DNA of 64,000 nt from Hermatobates lingyangjiaoensis (GCA_026182355.1 JAPFBL010000575.1:92501-156500); one strand, 5' to 3'. Positions 20,885 through 32,880 are shown, counted from the stretch's first letter. Made by a program: numbers and translations. The notes: generated from the letters alone by a model not told the origin.

Positions 20885-21002
20885 AGTCTACTCCTGATGA
20901 AGAACAACAGTTTGAAATATTGAGAATTTAGTAAGTGTGCTTTTTATTCCTTTTTCTGTGTCGTGCTTTGTGTAATTTAAAGTTATATATATATATATAT
21001 AT
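20885..21002 (+). repeat. PLE family Q terminal fragment with hammerhead-like motif
   Basis: The core at 20894-20921 has CTGATGA, extra A, stem GAAC/GTTT, GAA, ATAT, T. It is followed by a D/E-like tail (TTTTTCTGTGTCGTGC) and (TA)n. Single arm. Confidence 0.6.
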
Positions 21003-21240
21003 GTCAATAGAGCGATAGGTCCCTACTATCAAGTAAAACACCACTAAATCTAGTAAAAGAAATGAAAAGAGTTCTTAAGCCTTTTCGAGTGTTAGCCCAT
21101 TTTCAAAAGATCCCTTCTCAAAACTTTTGAAACTGTTTCTCATTTCTTTTGAAAACAAAGTAACAATCGAATTTACTTTACTGAAGTTCCTTTACCATTT
21201 CTTTTACTATTTATAGTGACGACTTTTATATATATATATA
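21003..21240. repeat. Dispersed repeat R, copy 2
   Basis: Similar to 14505-14710 and bounded by (TA)n on both sides (20983-21002 and 21228-21243). No coding content is seen. Confidence 0.5.
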
Positions 21241-21530
21241 ATATAAAGATTTCACATGAAATAACAGTCAATGATCAAACCACAATATGAAATGGGAAAA
21301 CAAGACTAAGATCTTTCAACCGTAACAACTCAAGAGTTGGTGTTTTCACTGGACCAACCGTTCACTACCACATCCTTGGTGTCTTCCTGATGATGAACAC
21401 AAAGTGTTTGAAACGCGTTGTTGATGTTGAATAAAACAGCTTAAAGTGTGGAGACTTTTGTTTGTTTATCCATTTTATCTCAGAATAAGTAAATACCACA
21501 CAATTACGGAATGCACAACTAATGATTTAC
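21241..21530 (+). repeat. PLE family F fragment joined to a family B element
   Basis: An F left arm (21262-21328, cut before its box) runs into a B arm. The B core is at 21387-21419: CTGATGA, extra T, GAACAC/GTGTTT, GAA, ACGCGT, T. The B tail contains TTTATCCATTTTATCTCAGA and AAGTAAATACCACACA. Confidence 0.75.
21387..21419 (+). ncRNA. Hammerhead-like motif, family B
   Basis: Stem II of six pairs (GAACAC with GTGTTT) and the 6-base palindrome ACGCGT followed by T. The best B copy. Confidence 0.7.
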
Positions 21531-22460
21531 ATTAGAACCTTGTAGTACGAGTGCCTCACAATACAAGCAATTCTCTTTACAAGTTGCCATTCGTAAAAAT
21601 TTTTTTAAATTCGCAAAAATTCGTAAACTATCTACCCCACACGTAGATGGATCTCTGTTTTAAGTTTAATAGATTAATAAAACCTGATTATTTCTTGCCT
21701 ACAAGTTCATTATTCATATTACATTTACAGTATTATTTATTTTTTCTAATCGCACCTGTTCTATTTAAAAAAATGAACTTAAAATCAGACATTTTGGAAA
21801 TTGTGTGGAATATTTATTTTCATATTAATTTCAATGGGAAAAATTGCTTCGTAATACGAGTATATCGCAATACGAGTATATCGCAATACGATCCCTATGT
21901 GGGAACGAATTAAACGCGCACTGCGAGGTTCTATTGTATTTCAGTGATAGTCGTTAAATTTAATAAACGGTGTCACAAAGATGTACTAATGTTATAATTA
22001 AATATTTCAGTTTAAATGAACCATAATATGACATTGGTTTCTTTTGATGTATGAAGAGTCAATAGGTGAATGGGTGCCAGTTATGTTTAGAATTGACGCT
22101 AACAAGAAATGCTGTTGTCATTAGTCTTTAAGAATTGCTTGGCAAATCGATCAAAGCTGCTTGCCAAGGAGAGAGCTTTGACCTTAAAGGTGTTTTAAGA
22201 AAGCCAATCATAGACCAGGCATCCAATATGACCTACTGGTCATTAAGTGATTGACCTCTTTAATACTTTCAACTAGTTCAAATTGATTTCTAGATGTATT
22301 CTATAAGACAAAGTTGTTTAACAATCGTCAGACATCTTATTTCTTGTATTGTTTCTCAAATATTTGTTTAAACATATGCGAAATCTTCATCATTACCTGG
22401 TAGGTCCCTCTGTTTTTTTTTTTTTGTAATGGTACTTAACTTATTACTTCTCTACTGTTT
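21531..22460. other. Unannotated sequence
   Basis: AT-rich with a few GTATATCGCAATACGA repeats near 21860. No gene, RNA or mobile-element end is recognised. Confidence 0.4.
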
Positions 22461-22620
22461 GGTTATGTTGTAGTGGCAGTCCCACAAAAGAAAAAACATA
22501 TAGGCCAAACATGGGCTATTTGTGATACCACACAAAATGGGAATTCAATGGTATATGCCAGGGGCTTCCGTGAAGTCCACCCTTCTAATATAGGAGGGTT
22601 GTAGTGGGCTTGCTGATGCG
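22461..22620 (-). repeat. Inverted SINE-tail and satellite half-unit
   Basis: GGTTATGTTGTAGTGGCAGT at 22461 is the complement of the right end near 25440, and the following bases match one 127-bp satellite unit in reverse. Together with the array it forms a head-to-head structure of about 3 kb. Confidence 0.7.
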
Positions 22621-23085
22621 GCTAAAGGGTTTCACATTAAAAAAGCATCGATCTGTTGTGCTTTGTTCATGGAATGGCCGAAAGGTTGACAGACATGATT
22701 ACATATCAAAACAGTTTAGAGGTGGTTAGAGGTGGTTCATTCATAAATGAACATTTTTGTGGCTAAAGGGCAGCACGTTAAACTAGTCGGCCTGATTTGA
22801 TTTTTTGGTGGTAATATGGCCGAAAGGCTTAGGAAAACATATAAAGTCAAAACAGGTTAGAGGTGGTTAGCTGTTGGGCTTTGTTAATGGAATGGTCGAA
22901 AGGTTGACAGACATGATAACAAATCAAAACAGGTACGTATATACCAGGTGTTATCCCAACCTCGATTACCAACGACCAACAAATATTTCCATGCACAACA
23001 GTTCACTAATCGTAATTAACAGTTCCATACCATCTAGCAGTTCCACTACAGCTATCTCATCCTGCTGTTTTTGTTTAGGTCAGTA
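22621..23085. repeat. Imperfect repeats with GGCCGAAAGG and AGAGGTGGTT blocks
   Basis: Segments around 22670-22740 and 22890-22940 share ATGG(C/T)CGAAAGGTTGACAG, ACATGAT and TCAAAACAG blocks. A third partial copy is near 22815. Origin unknown. Confidence 0.6.
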
Positions 23086-23109
23086 AGCATTTTCAAGAAT
23101 GGTAACGTC

Positions 23110-25408
23110 TGGTGATACAACCCTCCTACAGAATAGTTGTGTCGAGCCACAGATGCGCCCAACGTGGACCTCGCGGAAACCCCTGGTATATACCACTGAA
23201 TTCCCTTTTTGTGTGGTATCACAAATAGCCCATGTTTGGTGATACAACCCTCCTACAGAATAAGTTGTGTCGAGCCACAGATGCACCCAACGTGGACGTC
23301 GCGGAAGCCCCTAGTATATACCACTGAATTCCCTTTTTGTGTGGTATCACAAATAGCCCATGTTTGGTGATACAACCCTCCTACAGAATAAGTTGTGTCG
23401 AGCCACAGATGCGCCCAACGTGGACCTCTCGGAAGCCCCTGGTATATACCACTGAATTCCCTTTTTGTGTGGTATCACAAATAGCCCATGTTTGGTGATA
23501 CAACCCTCCTACAGAATAAGTTGTGTCGAGCCACAGATGCGCCCAACGTGGACCTCGCGGAAGCCCCTAGTATATACCACTGAATTCCCTTTTTGTGTGG
23601 TATCACAAATAGCCCATGTTTGGTGATACAATCCTCCTACAGAATAAGTTGTGTCGAGCCACAGATGCGCCCAACGTGGACCTCGCGGAAGCCCCTAGTA
23701 TATACCACTGAATTCCCTTTTTGTGTGGTATCACAAATAGCCCATGTTTGGTGATACAATCCTCCTACAGAATAAGTTGTGTCGAGCCACAGATGCGCCC
23801 AACGTGGACCTCGCGGAAGCCCCTAGTATATACCACTGAATTCCCTTTTTGTGTGGTATCACAAATAGCCCATGTTTGGTGATACAATCCTCCTACAGAA
23901 TAGTTGTGTCGAGCCACAGATGCGCCCAACGTGGACCTCGCGGAAGCCCCTAGTATATACCACTGAATTCCCTTTTTGTGTGGTATCACAAATAGCCCAT
24001 GTTTGGTGATACAACCCTCCTACAGAATAGTTGTGTCGAGCCACAGATGCGCCCAACGTGGACCTCGCGGAAGCCCCTAGTATATACCACTGAATTCCCT
24101 TTTTGTGTGGTATCACAAATAGCCCATGTTTGGTGATACAATCCTCCTACAGAATAGTTGTGTCGAGCCACAGATGCGCCCAACGTGGACCTCGCGGAAG
24201 CCCCTAGTATATACCACTGAATTCCCTTTTTGTGTGGTATCACAAATAGCCCATGTTTGGTGATACAATCCTCCTACAGAATAGTTGTGTCGAGCCACAG
24301 ATGCGCCCAACGTGGACCTCGCGGAAGCCCCTAGTATATACCACTGAATTCCCTTTTTGTGTGGTATCACAAATAGCCCATGTTTGGTGATACAATCCTC
24401 CTACAGAATAGTTGTGTCGAGCCACAGATGCGCCCAACGTGGACCTCGCGGAAGCCCCTAGTATATACCACTGAATTCCCTTTTTGTGTGGTATCACAAA
24501 TAGCCCATGTTTGGTGATACAATCCTCCTACAGAATAGTTGTGTCGAGCCACAGATGCGCCCAACGTGGACCTCGCGGAAGCCCCTAGTATATACCACTG
24601 AATTCCCTTTTTGTGTGGTATCACAAATAGCCCATGTTTGGTGATACAATCCTCCTACAGAATAAGTTGTGTCGAGCCACAGATGCGCCCAACGTGGACC
24701 TCGCGGAAGCCCCTAGTATATACCACTGAATTCCCTTTTTGTGTGGTATCACAAATAGCCCATGTTTGGTGATACAATCCTCCTACAGAATAAGTTGTGT
24801 CGAGCCACAGATGCGCCCAACGTGGACCTCGCGGAAGCCCCTAGTATATACCACTGAATTCCCTTTTTGTGTGGTATCACAAATAGCCCATGTTTGGTGA
24901 TACAATCCTCCTACAGAATAAGTTGTGTCGAGCCACAGATGCGCCCAACGTGGACCTCGCGGAAGCCCCTAGTATATACCACTGAATTCCCTTTTTGTGT
25001 GGTATCACAAATAGCCCATGTTTGGTGATACAACCCTCCTACAGAATAAGTTGTGTCGAGCCACAGATGCGCCCAACGTGGACCTCGCGGAAGCCCCTAG
25101 TATATACCACTGAATTCCCTTTTTGTGTGGTATCACAAATAGCCCATGTTTGGTGATACAATCCTCCTACAGAATAAGTTGTGTCGAGCCACAGATGCGC
25201 CCAACGTGGACCTCGCGGAAGCCCCTAGTATATACCACTGAATTCCCTTTTTGTGTGGTATCACAAATAGCCCATGTTTGGTGATACAACCCTCCTACAG
25301 AATAGTTGTGTCGAGCCGCAGATGCGCCCAACGTGGACCTCTCGGAAGCCCCTGGTATATACCACTGAATTCCCTTTTTGTGTGGTATCACAAATAGCCC
25401 ATGTTTGG
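23110..25408 (-). repeat. 127/128-bp satellite, 18 units
   Basis: Eighteen head-to-tail units, each starting near GGTGATACAA and ending GCCCATGTTT. Units differ by an A insertion (GAATAGTTG versus GAATAAGTTG) that gives 127 or 128 bp, plus a few substitutions. Similarity is very high, which suggests recent expansion. Open frames across the units on the minus strand are repeat artefacts. The array ends in the same tail as the SINEs at 28.4 and 29.6 kb. Confidence 0.95.
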
Positions 25409-25446
25409 CCTATATGTATATTCTCTTGTTGAACTGCCACTAAAAC
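25409..25446 (+). repeat. SINE-like tail closing the satellite
   Basis: CCTATATGTATATTCTCTTG, then GAACTGCCACTAAAACCTAACC. It is the inverted partner of 22461-22500 and homologous to the SINE tails at 28975-29021 and 29620-29670. Confidence 0.7.
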
Positions 25447-25839
25447 CTAACCAAGAATAAAGGAGTCGTAAGGTCTTGCGGCTTTACATTGTCTTATGTA
25501 CTGAATAATTTACAAGTCATCAGGTCGTCATATTCAGCTCAGGTAGGACGATATTGGGACTCGTGGGATTGGGAAAGATTGGGTTCAGTTCCAGGACAAA
25601 GAGAACTTTTCTCGATTACAACAAAAGTCCAAACAAGCAAAAATGATAATAATATTATTATTAATCTAATATTTTTTTTATTTATTTATCATGATAAATA
25701 TATTCAATGAGCAAAGTTAGAAAACGTATTTTCAGAAAATATATTTTTTTTGTAGAATAGGCTTTCTTTATTACATAACAAACACTTCATGTGATGCGTT
25801 TCTTTTCTTATTATATTTATTGTTAATCATAACGCAATA

Positions 25840-26085
25840 GACCCTAGAATTTCAATACTTGTAGAGACCGAAGTAGGTCTGGAAACAGACAAGTCTGGAA
25901 ATTGGTAACACTGGTATATGGTTACCTAAAGGTGGGTAGGGTAGGGTAAGTGATTGACAGCATGCCAAGACGTACCATATACATAACCTCACTAAAACTT
26001 TCTAGAAGATCTTAGGCTATCTCAGTTTCATTTACTTTAGCACACCACACATTTAATATATTAAGAAATGTAAATTTTAAATATT
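25840..26085 (-). repeat. Dispersed repeat T, part 1 (inverse of 42500-42735)
   Basis: On the minus strand it matches the sequence leading into the 27-bp minisatellite. It includes one single copy of that unit at 25843-25869 (GGTCTCTACAAGTATTG on the minus strand). Confidence 0.8.
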
Positions 26086-26130
26086 ATAATATTGTATATG
26101 TGTATATATGTATGTCTGTGGGTATAAGTA

Positions 26131-26399
26131 TATATGAGCCGTTTATTTTGAAAGTGGCCTAATTCCATTTTCCAAAAAAATTTAGCTAGCTATTTAAATA
26201 ATTACATTTTTACGTTATCTTTACCTTTTGCAGCAAATTGTACAAAATTTATTTAAAATTACTAAGTTTTTTTATAACAAAAATTAGTTGATAAATAAAA
26301 TGACAATATTTTTAAATTTTGTAAAACGCAAACCCTTAAATATCTCGATTTTAACATAAATGGAATTAGGCCACTTTCAAAATAAGCGGCTCATATATC
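26131..26399 (+). mobile_element. Tc1/mariner-like MITE, about 267 bp
   Basis: Terminal inverted repeats of about 38 bp: TATGAGCCGTTTATTTTGAA on the left, TTCAAAATAAGCGGCTCATA on the right, with three mismatches or fewer in the outer part. Both ends are flanked by TA. It has no coding capacity. It lies within the interruption of repeat T. Confidence 0.8.
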
Positions 26400-26560
26400 A
26401 GTTCACCAACGAAGAAAAGCAACACACAGAGAAAGAGACACACTTACAAATTGTAAGTGTGTCTCTTTCTCTGTGTGTTGCTTTTCTTCGTTTGTGAACT
26501 GATTTGCGTCCAGTTTGGATCGTTTTTTCGAATTTTAAGTGGATATAAGTATATATATGT
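26400..26560. repeat. Palindrome S (D-like PLE tail without a core)
   Basis: Arms carry GTTCACCAACGAAGAAAAGC and ACACACTTACAA in inverted order, meeting at AATTGTAAG. The one-sided tail TTTGCGTCCAGTTTGGATCG resembles the D-family outer end. No CTGANGA box. A truncated relative lies at 38625-38715. Confidence 0.7.
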
Positions 26561-26769
26561 ATATATGCGTGTGTATGTGTGTATATATATTATTAATTGA
26601 ATATATTATAAGAACATGTAAATTAACACTATATAATTTAATAATTAAGTTGTAAATGTATGTAAATTTTGTGTAAACCTGTAATCAATATGGGAACAGG
26701 TTAAAGAAAAATAAACTCCCTCATGGTAGGGTTACTACCCGTGAGGAAAATAAAAAAAAAAAACTACAC

Positions 26770-27131
26770 ATTAAATTTAAAAAAACACTATTATTAATAC
26801 ATAATAAACCCTATAATGAACAAATAAAAAGCCAAGCCTAACAGTTGACGGAAGGCCAAGACGTACCTTAGGATATATAGGCTAACCTCAACACAGTTTA
26901 ATAGGGTTAGATTGGCTGAAAATTGCAATGGCCGATTTGAAAAGATTTGAATGTAATTGGAGTAGCGTAGGCATATGAGAAGGGAGGATAGCTAGGCCAT
27001 TCTCTGCCTCACCTTACTTTTAAACACAATCATCAAATACATGTGGATACAGTTAGTTTATGTTTATTATACATTAATATACCTAATAATAATATTGTTT
27101 ATGCATAATAAAGTTATAGTTCCCATAAGAC
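26770..27131 (-). repeat. Dispersed repeat T, part 2 (inverse of 42180-42515)
   Basis: On the minus strand it matches 42180-42515 (blocks such as AGTTGACGG / CCGTCAACAG and CATATGAGAAGGGAGGATAG). Relative to that copy, about 690 bp containing the MITE and palindrome S are inserted before this part, and a hAT-like element interrupts it at 27132. Confidence 0.8.
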
Positions 27132-27785
27132 AGAGTTTCTCAAACTTTTTTCGACACGAAACCCTTTTTGCTTCAGTAACTTTCCCAGAAATCCCAGATT
27201 CTAATAATTTTATACAATCATAATATCACTATTTTCACATACCTTTATAAATAGTATTATTGTTTGAAAACAATTAAAAAGTAATATTACTGAAATGCGT
27301 ATTTTTCGAAAAAAAATTCAAAACTATAAAGATTGTTATTTTCATATTTTCCACAAGTACATAACACATAAAACATAATTATAAGCAACTTTAACACACA
27401 GTTAATTTTTGTAATCAGTTTTTTGATTTATAGTTGAAAGTTTTGATTCTCAAGTCAAACCGAGCATTAAGTATACTTTGGTGTTTAGTTTTTATGGCAG
27501 TATAAAAAGAAAATCCGGTTTTACATAACCAGATAGTGGGGAAGTGGCAACAATGTGTGACTGTTATTTTTACAATAGAAAGAAATTCGGAAATCAGATA
27601 GCTCCAAAAACTGACTAGTGATTAATCCTAAATATGAATAAAATTTTGGCCCCTTCTACTTATGTGTATAAGTATTATTCGGTTTCATGATTCACAACAA
27701 ACACAGAAATCCATAGCCACAAAAAAAAAATTAGAAAATTTTTTTCTATAAATGTTTTTCGCGGAACCCACTTTGGGAATCTCTC
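27132..27785 (+). mobile_element. hAT-like non-autonomous element, copy 2
   Basis: It begins ACAGAGTTTCTCAAAC and ends CACTTTGGGAATCTCT, inverted hAT-style ends. Flanking CCCATAAG and CCCTTAGG may be an 8-bp target duplication with two mismatches. Similar to 12957-13648. Confidence 0.65.
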
Positions 27786-28430
27786 CCTTAGGATAATGAA
27801 ATTAGAGTAGCCTAGGCTACTCGGTCTCACTCTGCCCTCATTGTGAATTACCAATACCCGGATGATAATTTATGCTAATTGGAAGAACAAAAAGCCCGGA
27901 AACTCAATGGTCGAGTGTATAAATTTCAGGAAAAGTGAAGTTTTAGTGTAATTCTTTAGTGAAGTTAAACTAACAACACTGTTAAATATATTATAAAATA
28001 ATTATGGAAGGTAACAATTATGTTAGAACCAGCAGAAGGTTAGACCGGTGACAACTGTCACTTTTACTTTTGTATACCTGAGGGGCTATATACATTACTT
28101 TGTCCTTTATGCTTATTAATTTAAACAAAGGTTTTGTTGTTTATATTTTCAAAAGTATTCCTTGTTTCGTTTGAAAAGGTGTTGTGCGGTTTTCATTGTC
28201 ATTTTAGCTTGTTCATCATGGAGAAAATGTCCCATATTTTTCCTTTTATAACTCAAGTTGTCTCTTTTGGCTTGCTTAAAGTAGGAAAGTTATGTTTTAG
28301 GAAAATAACAACATTTGAAAACTTTAATGGGCAAACACTAAGGCTATGGCTTCTATACCGCTTTATTATTCACTTCTAGCATTCAACTGAAGATCAAAAG
28401 ACTTATACCTGTGTTATGACAAAGTTTTTT
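27786..28430. other. Unannotated sequence
   Basis: Mixed-composition DNA with an 81-codon open frame (28134-28379) that has no recognisable motif. I do not call it a gene. Confidence 0.4.
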
Positions 28431-28431
28431 A

Positions 28432-29021
28432 CCGGGAGCGCTGGGACTCAGGCTAGCCCAGAGTCAAAGTGCTCGTTCCTAGACTAGTAGGTCCGGGGTT
28501 CAATACCCTCTCTCGTCCTCGATTTATTCATGCGAGAGGTGAATAAATCTAAGCACATTGGTCGTTGGAGAAACTGTTAAAACGTCGGGCCCGAGTCTAT
28601 ACGATGTCAGGTACTCGTTAAAGATCCCTACTCCTCTCTGGTCCTCGATTTATTCATGCGAGAGGTGAATAAATCTAAGCACATCGGTCGTTGAAGAAAC
28701 CGTTAAAACGTCGGGGCCGAGCCTATACGATGTCAGGTACTCGTTAAAGATCCCTGCTCCTCTCTGGTCCTCGATTTATTCATGCGAGAGGTGAATAAAT
28801 CTACGCACATTGGTAGTTGGAGAAACTGTTAAAACGTCGGGCCCGAGCCTATACGATGTCAGGTAGCGGTTAAAGATCCCTACTCTATATAAACCTAAAT
28901 TACGTTAAATTTCAGAATCCCAATGTAGAATCAGTACTTATTGTGTGGTATCACAAAAGGCCAATGTTTGGGCTATGTGTGTACCCTTGTGGGGACTATC
29001 ACTACAACCTAACCTAACCTA
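28432..29021 (+). mobile_element. tRNA-derived SINE with triplicated body
   Basis: A tRNA-like head (28435-28515; B-box-like GGGGTTCAATACC, A box degraded) is followed by three head-to-tail copies of a 126-bp body starting at 28518, 28644 and 28770. Each body has CTCGATTTATTCATGCGAGA and ends AAAGATCCCT. The tail holds GTGTGGTATCACAAA and CCCTTGTGGGGACTATCACT, closing with AACCTAACCTAACCT. The normal copies at 29620 and 57405 have one body. Confidence 0.85.
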
Positions 29022-29609
29022 TATACAACATACAAACTCGTAATAAATGTAAAATAATAAAAACAAATCAGAGAAATGTTGTCTAAAAACACATTTTGGC
29101 AAAAAAAATTGACTTTCGAATCATGCAGAATTCCTCCCAAACAGTACAGCACAACTACACTTGTAAAACACAATGACGTAATTGGTTTTGTTTTATCTAT
29201 TATGTTGGTACTACTGTGCAGGTGACAAAGTATTTAATTCATGGACATCTTGACATAGAAACAATTCTTATGTGTTAGATAAATAGATTATTTCTATCTG
29301 TTGGACAGTTTGTTATGATTTATAATTTATACTATCTTTTAATTAAATCTGATTTTTTTTTTGTCAATTGTCTTGTGTCAATCAACTAATTGAAGAAATA
29401 AGATTAAAGAAGGAAATTACAGACTATGAGGCCCATTTTTTTTTTGCAAAATATTAATTTGATTCATCAAAGATTGTAGACTGTAGCGTGTACACGCTTT
29501 TGAATACACACTCACTCATACATACACACAAAGAGATAATAGAAAAATATAATTCCGTTAAAATCTCAAAATAGATTTTTTTTCCTCACGATCACTATAG
29601 TTTACTTAT
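29022..29609. other. Unannotated AT-rich sequence
   Basis: No feature recognised. Confidence 0.4.
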
Positions 29610-29619
29610 AAGTATAATA

Positions 29620-29934
29620 GGTTAGGTTGCAGTGGCAGTCCCACAAGGGAACACACTTAGGCCAAGCATTGGTCCTTTGTGATACCATACAATGAAGATT
29701 TAATTCTACAGTGGGAGTCCTAAATTTTGCCTTCAAATGTATTTAGAGTAGGGGATCTTTAACGAGTACCTGACATCGTACAGGCTCGGGACCGACAGTT
29801 TAACGTCCTTCTCCGAGGGACTCAGATTTATTCACCTCCCGCGTGAATAAATCAAGGGCCAGGTGAGGATTGAACACCGGTCCTATCAGTTCAGAGGTGA
29901 GCACGTAACCACTGAGCTAGCATGGCCCCCTTAG
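29620..29934 (-). mobile_element. tRNA-derived SINE, full length
   Basis: On the minus strand: a tRNA-like head with A box TAGCTCAGTGGTTA and B box GGTGTTCAATCC, one body (GTGAATAAATCTGAG, AACGAGTACCTGACATCG in its complement), and a tail ending GGTTAGG on the plus strand. Perfect 10-bp target duplications AAGTATAATA lie at 29610-29619 and 29935-29944. It should be transcribable by RNA polymerase III if the boxes work. Confidence 0.88.
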
Positions 29935-29944
29935 AAGTATAATA

Positions 29945-30535
29945 ATAATAATAATAAAAAGTTTTAAATACTAAAGAGCGAGAGTTTATTTTTTTTAAAA
30001 GGTTGTGGGATTAAAGTTACTTTGGTAGACCAACCCACTTTACAGGTAGTATCGACTCTTTTACGTGGCCTTCCTGAGACTAAGGGAGGATTTCTTCTTG
30101 TGCTGAAGGTGGTGCGGGGTGGTAGAATGGAAGGGGGTGGGGGTGTAGTAAAGAAACTTAAGTTGAAAAGGGGAGGGGGGGAGGATATAAAGAGATCAAT
30201 GAACTTGAGGGAAGAGAGTTGGTCTAGATTCGATACTCACTCACTCTCACACTCTCTCTCTTCCTGGGCTGCAGGCCAAACCCCCCCCCCCCCCACTCCT
30301 CACTCTTTTTGACCCATCTACACTGCCTCACTGCTCTAATATTCCACTAGAACCAGACCTAGTTTTCAATTATTCAACTAAACAGCAGTAAGTAAAATCA
30401 AACAAATAACTATTTCATAATCGTAACACAACTTCTCTAACTCTGTCTGATGCAAATTTTACCACAATATTAAAAATAAAAAAAAAATTATATTTCTTAC
30501 TTATAAAAAAAATTTTATAGTTAAAAAGTGGTACA
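29945..30535. other. Unannotated sequence with G-rich and C-rich tracts
   Basis: GGGGG runs at 30130-30182 and a C14 run at 30280-30293 stand out in the AT-rich background. A (AAT)n-like run follows the SINE. No gene is supported. Confidence 0.5.
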
Positions 30536-30574
30536 AGTTTACTAATAAAACATCTAAAAAAAGAAATATATATA

Positions 30575-30910
30575 TATAAAATAATTTCAAAACGAAGGAA
30601 ACACACAGAAAGACACAGACATAACTCACATCGATATTTCGACCATCGTCGTCATCAGGAGGTGTGAAGAGCAAAGAGTCCCACAGGAAGGCAGGACGGT
30701 GACTCACCTTCACATCGAAATATCGGTGTCACCGCCCTGCCTTCCTGCGGGACTCTTCGCTCTTCGCTCTTCACACCTCCTGATGATGATGATGGTCGAA
30801 ATATCGATGTGAGTTATGTCTGTGTCTTTCTGTGGGTTTCCTTCGTTTTGAATTTATTTTATTTAAAAAAGTCCGCTGAACCGTTTCTTTTAATTGTATA
30901 TATATATATA
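30575..30910. repeat. PLE family E palindrome
   Basis: Arms from TTCAAAACGAAGGAAACACA mirror to about 30865, with the one-sided tail AAAAAAGTCCGCTGAACCG. Cores are at 30638-30664 (minus) and 30779-30806 (plus). The plus core has CGACGA replaced by TGATGA. The centre includes a second partial GAAATATCGGTGTC. Confidence 0.82.
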
Positions 30911-30924
30911 ATATGGTAGGGTCT

Positions 30925-31080
30925 AGGGTCTCAGAGTCAGTTGGGTTTTTGACTCTGACGAATACCGCTTGTTACTGTTGAAAGATCTTAGACTTGTTTT
31001 CCCATTTCTTATTGTGGTTTGATCATTGTTTGCTGTTTCACGTGTTTATGTGAAATCTGTTTATATATATATATAAATTA
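30925..31080 (+). repeat. PLE family F half-element
   Basis: Right arm only: AGTTGGGTTTTTGACTCTGACG, core 30955-30990 with stem GA(A)TACCG/TGTTG weakened, then the full F tail and (TA)n. Confidence 0.7.
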
Positions 31081-31860
31081 CGAACTTTATATACAGAGAT
31101 TAAACTGCTAAGGTCTAGAAATGTATATTAGAACACAAAATCAATCTAATACCAATTATAATAATTCTCTTATTAAAAAATATGTAATAATAGAATAATA
31201 TCTACAAAATCTAAATTAATAGTCAAAAAATTATTCAAAATTTATACCTGAAATAAAAAAAATATTCAAGAACCCCTTCGGTGAACTTGAAAAATCAGTG
31301 GTCCAGAAGGTATATCAATAAAAAAGTATTATTATTTAAAAAAAAAGAGATATGGATAAAAAAAATATAAAAAATAAATATTATCTTAAAAGACTAGGAA
31401 GAGAATTAATGTTATTAACGCTGTGACAACGAATTACAGAAACTAAAATTGAAACAGATAAAGTATATTTACAAAAGAAAAAGTAAGAAAAGATGAAATA
31501 AAATTTAAATTCATATTTAAAAAAAAAATAAAAATTAAAAAAAAAATAACAATGAATAAAAACTCTAGTATTAATAATGTTAATAAAATATGTTTATGTA
31601 TTGAACAGAAAGAATAAAATACAAACTTGTAATTGAAATAAAAGGAAAATAAAATTTATCAAAATAATTTTTTTCTTTAGCAGTTCTGTGTGTTACTTAC
31701 TCATGATTTGTGAGAAAAGATACAAAGACTGCGGTGATGACTCTATGTAATTTTCCTCATTAAAAAAAAATTTTTTTTTTAATAGTTTGGAAAAAAGAAC
31801 ATTATTCTTCCTAATAGAATTGTCACTGTTTGATTTGAGCATGTCAAGAGGTTTTTTTTA
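31081..31860. other. AT-rich sequence, nothing recognised
   Basis: Long A and T runs. No gene or repeat structure seen. Confidence 0.45.
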
Positions 31861-32589
31861 TGGATATGACAACTTCAACTGAACATGACAACGATTTATA
31901 AAATTCACAATAATAACCAGCTTTGGCTGGCCTCCAGCAAATAGTATGATAGTGCAAAACAGTCAACTATTTCAAAAAATTTAAAAAAAAATTCATAGAC
32001 CTTATAGACTTTCAAAAACTTTGATAGTGTATATCTCAATGTTTAAGTTAAAATAAGGAAAGGTTTAATTTAATCTTAATATAATGTATTTTATTGTTAA
32101 ATAGATTCGATTGCAAGTAATATATTTATGGAGCATGCTAAATAAATGGATTTATTAAAAAAAAAAAGTTTATAAAACATCCTCTAAGAATAGGGATAAT
32201 TTTAATTATAATAACGATAAATTTATCAATAATAATAAATATAATAATTAACTCTGCTTGATTGCCATATATGTTTATTATTGTAATGTTCCCAGGAATG
32301 CTTGTAATTTTTATTTACATGACTAGAATTGCAGCATCTAATGAAATATTCAAACACAAAAATAATAATTATGATATATACCACTATATAAATTTATACT
32401 AATTAAAGGATAAGAAATTAAAATAAATATAGAATTTGAACCAATTATGACAATTTCCAAATATATGGGTATCAAAATTCAATTATTACTATAATTAGTA
32501 ATATTTAACTATAATTACTATTAACTATAACTTTATTAATTATACATCATGATTTGTTTTCTTGACCCAATATTTATATGATGTAATTT

Positions 32590-32880
32590 TTTTTTGAGGT
32601 TTGAGGTAGAATGATTTTAAACTAGTCCTTTTGCCGACGTTTCGACATATATTTATGTCATCTTCAGGGCGTGGAAATCTGTTTATGTTGCAGCATTCTT
32701 ATTCTTATTATTATTTCTGGCCCAGAAAACAACTAGTAGCCATCGTGAAACAGTACTAAATAAGAATGCTGCAACATAAACAGATTTCCAATCCCTGAAG
32801 ATGACATAACTATATGTCGAAACGTCGGCAAAAGGACTAGTTTAAAATCATTCTACCTCAAACCTCAAAAAAAAAATTTA
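32590..32880. repeat. PLE family L palindrome
   Basis: Outer ends TTTTTTTTGAGGTTTGAGGT and complement. Cores are at 32636-32667 (minus) and 32795-32826 (plus). The loop contains GGAAATCTGTTTATGTTGCA in inverted order. Confidence 0.85.
32795..32826 (+). ncRNA. Hammerhead-like motif, family L
   Basis: CTGAAGA, extra T, stem GACAT/ATGTC, GAA, palindromic ACGT, C. Identical boxes occur at 34603-34634. Confidence 0.7.

Noticed and set aside
23765..25391. Series of identical 74-85 codon minus-strand frames
   Set aside because: They are shadows of the 127-bp satellite. The period is not a multiple of three, so frames break at each unit.
28432..28515. tRNA gene candidates at 28.4, 29.9 and 57.6 kb
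   Set aside because: The A and B boxes are heads of a SINE. They are followed by a shared body and tail, one copy has target duplications, and the cloverleafs are imperfect.
29005..29021. Telomere-like AACCTAACCTAACCT
   Set aside because: It is only three units, located at the end of the SINE tail, with single copies at other tail ends. It is not a telomeric tract.
30022..30312. 96-codon frame with Gly and Pro runs
   Set aside because: It results from G-rich and C14 tracts. No homology or splice signals were recognised.
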